Part shown: positions 61,001-64,000 of the stretch, one piece after another
Numbering within the stretch: the first letter of the stretch is position 1
Layout of the letters: every line of letters begins with the position of its first letter
NCBI GenBank assembly: GCA_017962365.1
Contig: JAGCVL010000002.1
Span: 1 to 64,000, forward strand
Direction of reading: 5' to 3'
Source: Candidatus Saccharimonadota bacterium
GTDB lineage: Bacteria; Patescibacteriota; Saccharimonadia; Saccharimonadales; Saccharimonadaceae
Length of the DNA stretch: 64,000 bases
Translations under genes and position numbers: made by a program
The notes under the pieces: model-generated
The model's database searches: none
Told to the model about the DNA's origin: nothing
The model's input: only the letters and a program-made list of their open reading frames with translations

Positions 61001-61497
61001 AGCCATGCACCACGGCCAGGAATCACCTTTGCGCCATAATAGCGTCGCGTACCAATGGTCTCAGCATTGAAAAATACCCCAGCCGAACGAATCAACTGCG
61101 ATACAACCACACGCTCTGTGCCATTGATGATAAAGGTTGCCCGCTCAGTCATCCAAGGATAATCACCAAAGTAAATATCCTGTTCTTTCTTTTGGCCGGT
61201 CACCTTGTTTTCGAGCTCTACGACCACATGAAGCGGAGCCTCGTATGTAGCCAAATTGTACTTTGCTTGCTGCTCAGTCTGCTTTGGCTCTTTAAAATAG
61301 TAATCTTTGAACCGTAGCGAAAGTTTCTGCCCCGTATAGTCATCTATCGGGTTCAGCTCATCAAAAACCTCGCGCAGTCCGTTTTTGACAAAGTCTTCCC
61401 ACGAATCCGTCTGATGCTGAGTCATGTCCGGAATCGGCAAAGCTTGGTCTCCCTCGGTGAAGAATACTCTCTCACCTACGACTGGTTTTTTAGCCAT
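58069..61497 (-). CDS. rpoB: RNA polymerase beta subunit
   Basis: 1142 residues with RAGFDVRDAHPTHYGRIC near the rifampicin region, GRDLLVAFMPWRGYNMDDA, KISGRHGNKG-type segment and late MEVWALEAYGAA. The C-terminus ends in a very acidic tail of about 75 residues not found in standard RpoB. rplJ and rplL, usually upstream, are absent; instead there is a 165-base leader and two terminator/promoter elements between khpA and rpoB. Confidence 0.97.
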   Translation of the reverse strand: MAKKPVVGERVFFTEGDQALPIPDMTQHQTDSWEDFVKNGLREVFDELNPIDDYTGQKLSLRFKDYYFKEPKQTEQQAKYNLATYEAPLHVVVELENKVTGQKKEQDIYFGDYPWMTERATFIINGTERVVVSQLIRSAGVFFNAETIGTRRYYGAKVIPGRGAWLEFETTANGAMYVKIDRRRKLPVTTFLRALGMKESAIKKAFESVDNGDKKYIEATLEKDTTSTQGEALLEVYRRIRPGDLATVENARSMIERMFFDPKRYDYSNVGRFKINRRLHMETPNEPKFRTLQMDDVVAIISEMIRLNNTQEAPDDIDSLSNRRVKLVGELVQRQFRLGMLRLQRNILDRMSMANADEVTPSQLLNSRPVVAAVKEFFSTSQLSQLMDEVNPFSELAHKRRLSSMGPGGLTRERAGFDVRDAHPTHYGRICTVETPEGGNVGLVLNFATYARINKYGFIEAPYRVVKNGKVTDEIVYVDADTEHEMVIADASVKLDKDGKFVEDWVSARVHGAPAHVEASKVTHIDAAHKEILGVSASLIPFVEKNRVDRSLMACAMQKQAVPLLRQDNPIVGTGIEAEVAKNTSQLVMASGKGVVKKADGESVIVTYEKGGDVEYKLQHFEKTNDDRCYNQHCVVARGQSVKKGDALIEGASIHNGELALGRDLLVAFMPWRGYNMDDAIVISNRLVEDDTLTSINIKDFDVEVRETKLGPEQVTRDIPNVSEHALRHLGEDGIVTIGSEVSNGDILVGKITPKGEQELSSEERLLRAIFGEKAKDVRDTSIRMNGSSTGKVVDVRVYTREQGHELKAGVIMQIKIFVAEMRKIGVGDKLAGRHGNKGVVSRILPVEDMPFMADGTPIDVVLSPMGVPSRMNLGQLFETHLGMAARALGYTVATPSFNGVPDEVISDELEKAGYARDGRVQLYDGLTGEPFNERTSVGVMHMLKLHHMVEDKIHARSTGPYTMVTQQPLGGKAQNGGQRFGEMEVWALEAYGAATTLQEMLTIKSDDVYGRAKAYEAIIKHEPIEGPKLPEGFNVLVKELQGLGLKVDLLDHGESADAGDVIEKTSREIEKDKDDQSIYDQHKKDTAPEILDLDDDEAAAMMAEEGIDITEADEDSDSFDDGSLETEEELDEGTIDLGEEF

Positions 61498-61662
61498 TCT
61501 ACCTCTTTTATTATTAGTGTTATTAATCTTTCAAACAACTAGGAATACTAGCCCAAACTAGCCCCAAATTGTTTCAGCGCCGAAGATTACTGCTATATTT
61601 TGCCCTGAAAGTCGCCACCTTTCCCTAGCTCCAAAAATACAGCACACTACTTCTTGTACTTA

Positions 61663-61691
61663 ATGATATCACACGCCAGCAAATAATTCAA
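61663..61691 (-). promoter_or_regulatory. Proximal promoter of rpoBC
   Basis: TTGAAT (rev. comp. 61686-61691), 17-base spacer, TATCAT (61663-61668). Confidence 0.55.
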
Positions 61692-61695
61692 TACC

Positions 61696-61724
61696 AAAAA
61701 AGCCCTTCAACGTAGGGCATTTTT
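61696..61724 (-). terminator. Terminator between the two rpoB promoters
   Basis: GCCCT / AGGGC stem extended by A/T pairs, followed by TTTTTT on the minus strand. Confidence 0.7.
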
Positions 61725-61790
61725 AGACATATATAAAACTCTCAACTTTGATTAATATGTTTTCAAGCGAACTCGCAGTTAGTTAGCTTA
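61696..61790 (-). ncRNA. Candidate small RNA or attenuated rpoB leader
   Basis: A transcript from the consensus promoter at 61797-61825 would start near 61790 and reach the terminator at 61696-61724, about 95 bases. It contains no frame longer than seven codons. It could be an independent small RNA or the premature product of rpoB attenuation. Confidence 0.4.
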
Positions 61791-61796
61791 AGCCTA

Positions 61797-61825
61797 ATTA
61801 TACTCTTAGGCGTAGTAATTGTCAA
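61797..61825 (-). promoter_or_regulatory. Consensus sigma70 promoter upstream of rpoB
   Basis: TTGACA (rev. comp. 61820-61825), exactly 17 bases, TATAAT (61797-61802). Confidence 0.85.
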
Positions 61826-61834
61826 CCACTTTTT

Positions 61835-61869
61835 TTAAAAAATATGGCACATTTAAATGCGCCATATTT
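61835..61869 (-). terminator. Terminator after khpA
   Basis: AAATATGGC / GCCATATTT stem followed by TTTTTT on the minus strand, 17 bases beyond the khpA stop. Confidence 0.85.
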
Positions 61870-61885
61870 CAAACTTTAACTTTAA

Positions 61886-62338
61886 TTAGATATCGAGATC
61901 GTCAAGGTCCGCAAGCTCTGCTCGAGTTTTTTCGGCAAGCTCAGAGGTCTCAGACTCATCATCATATTCTTCATCGGAGCCCCCATCCTCTTCCACGTCT
62001 TCCACCTCTACGGCTTCAACTTCCTTTTCTTCCTCGTGCTGATTTTGGCGCTTTTCATCACGGTGCGATTCGTGAGATGATTCGCCGTCCTCATCAGTGT
62101 TTACGATCTTCAAATTGTACCGCGCATCTTGCTTGGTCCCAAGCGCCCGAAGCAACATCCGAATCGACTGTGCTGTCACCCCACGCTTACCAATCACGCG
62201 CCCGACATCCTCTGGGTCCACCGTCAAAGATAGTAGCACGCCTTTCTCATCAATTTTGCGTTCCACCGATACTTTATCTGGATTATTGACTAAGGTTTTT
62301 ACGATATATTCTACGAATTGTTGGTCGATAGTAGCCAT
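61886..62338 (-). CDS. khpA: KH-domain RNA-binding protein KhpA with acidic tail
   Basis: A 150-residue protein. The first 80 residues are the KH domain with VGRVIGKRGVTAQSIRMLLRAL (GxxG near 50), as in KhpA, which partners KhpB in RNA binding. The rest is a Glu/Asp-rich tail of about 65 residues, twice the usual size. It follows rpsP, the common rpsP-khpA pair. Confidence 0.9.
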   Translation of the reverse strand: MATIDQQFVEYIVKTLVNNPDKVSVERKIDEKGVLLSLTVDPEDVGRVIGKRGVTAQSIRMLLRALGTKQDARYNLKIVNTDEDGESSHESHRDEKRQNQHEEEKEVEAVEVEDVEEDGGSDEEYDDESETSELAEKTRAELADLDDLDI

Positions 62339-62376
62339 ATTTTCTCCATTTTAAGTTATATAATATATATTATAAC

Positions 62377-62407
62377 AAAAATAACCCTTTTTAAAAGGGT
62401 TATTTTT
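62377..62407 (-). terminator. Hairpin terminator between rpsP and khpA
   Basis: AAAATAACCCTTTT / AAAAGGGTTATTTT symmetrical stem with T tail. Confidence 0.8.
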
Positions 62408-62417
62408 TGAATTTTGC

Positions 62418-62789
62418 TTAAGCTTCTGCTGGAGCCTCAGCTGGTTCGACTGGGGCTTCTGCTGGAGCCTCTTCCTTTGGCTGATTCTTCCTCAGCTTAT
62501 CAGCGTGCTTAGCCTTAGCTGACTTTACCGACGCCTTCTTTACCCAATCTGGGAGCTTGACGTCATTTTTCGCCAAGATGTAAGCTACTCGGCTCGACGG
62601 CTGCGCACCATTCTTTAGATATTTTTCCACCGCTGCCTTATCAAGCGTCAAAGCTTTGGTAGCTGGGTTATAATTGCCGACCTCAGCTACAACGCGCCCA
62701 GACAAAGGGTGGCGCTGCGCTTCTTGGACGACTATCCGGTACGTAGGATAATGCGCCCGGCCATTACGTTGCATACGAATCGCAAGCAT
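62418..62789 (-). CDS. rpsP: 30S ribosomal protein S16
   Basis: 123 residues; MLAIRMQRNGRAHYPTYRIVVQEAQRHP start, GNYNPATKALTLDKAAVEKYLKNGAQPS region. C-terminal 40 residues are Ala/Pro/Glu-rich, longer than usual S16. Confidence 0.95.
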   Translation of the reverse strand: MLAIRMQRNGRAHYPTYRIVVQEAQRHPLSGRVVAEVGNYNPATKALTLDKAAVEKYLKNGAQPSSRVAYILAKNDVKLPDWVKKASVKSAKAKHADKLRKNQPKEEAPAEAPVEPAEAPAEA

Positions 62790-62857
62790 GTTTTCTCCTT
62801 AAAAATTATTAACCACCCTATTATATCACAATTTTTAAAAAAGATAAACCCTAAAAG

Positions 62858-63580
62858 CTATTTACCAGCTTCTAATTTACGGTACATTTTCACCCCCACA
62901 CGAGCCGCTTCCGTCTGCGCCTCCTGTTTCGAGTGGCCGACACCAGTCGCCTTAAGCTGATCCCCTACGTAAAGTCCAACTTTAAATGTCTTATCGTGAT
63001 CTGGACCTTCCTCACTCAGCGTATGGTAAACCGGCGTCATCCCGTCAATCTTCTGTGCTAATTCCTGCACGTACGATTTCGGATCGCGCCAGCTCCCCTC
63101 ATCAAGAATCGTATCCATCTTCACCAAAATATGCTTCGCGATAAATTCCCTCGCCGCATCGTAACCCTGATCAAGATAAATCGCCCCAATCACCGCCTCG
63201 AAACAATCCGCCAAAATCACATCCCGCGCCCGTTCCGAACCATTTTTCTCGCCATGCGACAATCTCACTAAAGGCTCATACCCAAGCTCTTTTCCAGCGT
63301 CACCTATCGACTCAGTCCGAACCAAAGCTGCCCGAAGCGCCGTCATAATTCCCTCAGGTTCGTTGTAGTTCCGATACAAAAAATCCGAAGAAACTAACTC
63401 TAGCACCGCATCACCCAAAAATTCCAACCTCTCATTGTGCTCTTTTACACTACCCTTATGCTCATTTACGTAACTCCGATGCGTGAGAGCTGTCACCAGA
63501 AGCGAAATATCATTAAAAGAAAACCCCAGCTTCTCTTTTGCAAACTCTTTGTAAGGTGTTAAATCCATTTTTTCCTCCAT
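62858..63580 (-). CDS. rnc: Ribonuclease III
   Basis: Cleaves double-stranded RNA in rRNA maturation. 240 residues: RNase III domain with ERLEFLGDAVLELVSSDFLY (near 43-62) and CFEAVIGAIYLDQG, then a double-stranded RNA-binding domain (about 165-235) with KTFKVGLYVGDQLKATGVGHSKQEAQTEAARVG. GGAGGA precedes the ATG. The palindromes in the window would be natural substrates. Confidence 0.95.
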   Translation of the reverse strand: MEEKMDLTPYKEFAKEKLGFSFNDISLLVTALTHRSYVNEHKGSVKEHNERLEFLGDAVLELVSSDFLYRNYNEPEGIMTALRAALVRTESIGDAGKELGYEPLVRLSHGEKNGSERARDVILADCFEAVIGAIYLDQGYDAAREFIAKHILVKMDTILDEGSWRDPKSYVQELAQKIDGMTPVYHTLSEEGPDHDKTFKVGLYVGDQLKATGVGHSKQEAQTEAARVGVKMYRKLEAGK

Positions 63581-63625
63581 ATCCCCCCATTATATCACAT
63601 TTTGCATAAAAAGTCAAGGTGAAAC

Positions 63626-64000
63626 CTAAATTTCCCCTGATCGAATCTTTCTTTTCGCAATTAGCATTAGCTTTTCGATATCTTCATATTCAATCAAATC
63701 CAGCGCCTCCGCAAACGGAAACCACCGAATCCCCCGCATCCATTTTTCACCCAAAAGTTCTTCCCTAGCATCTAGCGCTTGCACCAGATAAATCTGGGTG
63801 GTCATCAAGACCAATTTGTCAGCCCTGCGATATTTAAAATGAATCTTGCCAAGCCATGCAAGAACATTAAAATTCTTTAGACCCGTCTCTTCTTCAATCT
63901 CTCGTCTTGCCGTCATCTTGGCCGTCTCGCCAGGCTCAATATGCCCTTTCGGAATCGTCCACCGCCCCTTAGAATCCTGAATCAAAAGCACTTCGATATC
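63626..64000 (-). CDS. Nudix hydrolase, start beyond the right edge
   Basis: A frame open to the window edge, at least 124 residues. The Nudix box GHIEPGETAKMTARREIEEETGL (positions G-x5-E-x7-REUxEExGU) is intact, preceded by SKGRWTIPK. Nudix enzymes hydrolyse nucleoside diphosphates linked to other groups. The frame continues in phase beyond position 63991, so that GTG is probably not the start. Confidence 0.88.
   Translation of the reverse strand, partial: DIEVLLIQDSKGRWTIPKGHIEPGETAKMTARREIEEETGLKNFNVLAWLGKIHFKYRRADKLVLMTTQIYLVQALDAREELLGEKWMRGIRWFPFAEALDLIEYEDIEKLMLIAKRKIRSGEI

Larger units (their letters stand above)
61498..61885 (-). other. Regulatory stretch upstream of rpoB
   Basis: This 388-base gene-free stretch holds, in transcription order: the khpA terminator (61835-61869), a consensus promoter (61797-61825), a second terminator (61696-61724), a second promoter (61663-61691), and a 165-base leader with repeated ACTAG/GGGCTAG units. 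It may form an attenuated rpoB leader or a small RNA of about 100 bases. Confidence 0.65.

Overview
The window reads as a compact bacterial chromosome segment from a Patescibacteria (CPR) organism, most likely a Saccharibacteria (TM7) relative. This placement is inference: it rests on short intergenic gaps, unusually extended or trimmed ribosomal and transcription proteins, a monoderm surface toolkit (three sortases, CapA-like, CAP and deacetylase proteins, no outer-membrane genes), and little visible biosynthesis. UGA is used as a normal stop (for example at 17909) and no recoding is apparent. Eight tRNA genes are present, all with an encoded CCA end: Gln-CTG, Trp-CCA, Val-CAC, Thr-TGT, Tyr-GTA, Thr-GGT, Ala-GGC and Ala-CGC.

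Layout. 0-7 kb: a partial secreted protein and a membrane protein, then the secE-nusG-rplK-rplA block, a possible acyltransferase and a membrane pyrophosphatase. 7-17.5 kb: a short orphan protein with a consensus promoter, tRNA-Gln beside a large palindrome, a polyphosphate-polymerase (VTC)/DUF4956/carbohydrate-binding operon, then envelope genes (7TM protein, CAP protein, a CapA fused to a serine hydrolase, sortase, polysaccharide deacetylase). 17.5-25 kb: tRNA-Trp, rpmG, an unlisted 46-aa zinc-finger gene, a large UvrD-type helicase-nuclease and the class III ribonucleotide reductase pair nrdD-nrdG.

25-28.7 kb is the most distinctive region. Three unrelated single genes (an unknown 261-aa protein, a radical SAM/SPASM enzyme and a small cupin) each have their own sigma70-type promoter and terminator, and are separated by diverged copies of one A+T-rich intergenic repeat. 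The stretch ends at the 3' end of tRNA-Val, so it looks like a cassette-style accessory site.

28.7-47 kb: prfA-prmC, signal peptidase, rmuC, tRNAs, a short-chain dehydrogenase, a cation efflux protein, holB and rluA relatives, a large FISUMP-type surface protein, trpS, a choloylglycine-hydrolase-family enzyme, a second sortase, and the folate/dTMP genes thyA-folA-glyA with a 179-bp palindrome between folA and glyA. 47-64 kb: an HD hydrolase, then an almost continuous minus-strand information block: rpoB-rpoC-secY-sortase-infA-rpmJ-rpsM-rpsK-rpsD-rpoA-rplQ-rplM-rpsI, and upstream of it rnc, rpsP and khpA. A Nudix gene runs off the right edge.

Two patterns recur. At least eleven genes have an extended -10 element only 6-7 bases before their ATG, which predicts leaderless mRNAs. 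Palindromic or duplicated DNA sits directly downstream of several tRNAs.
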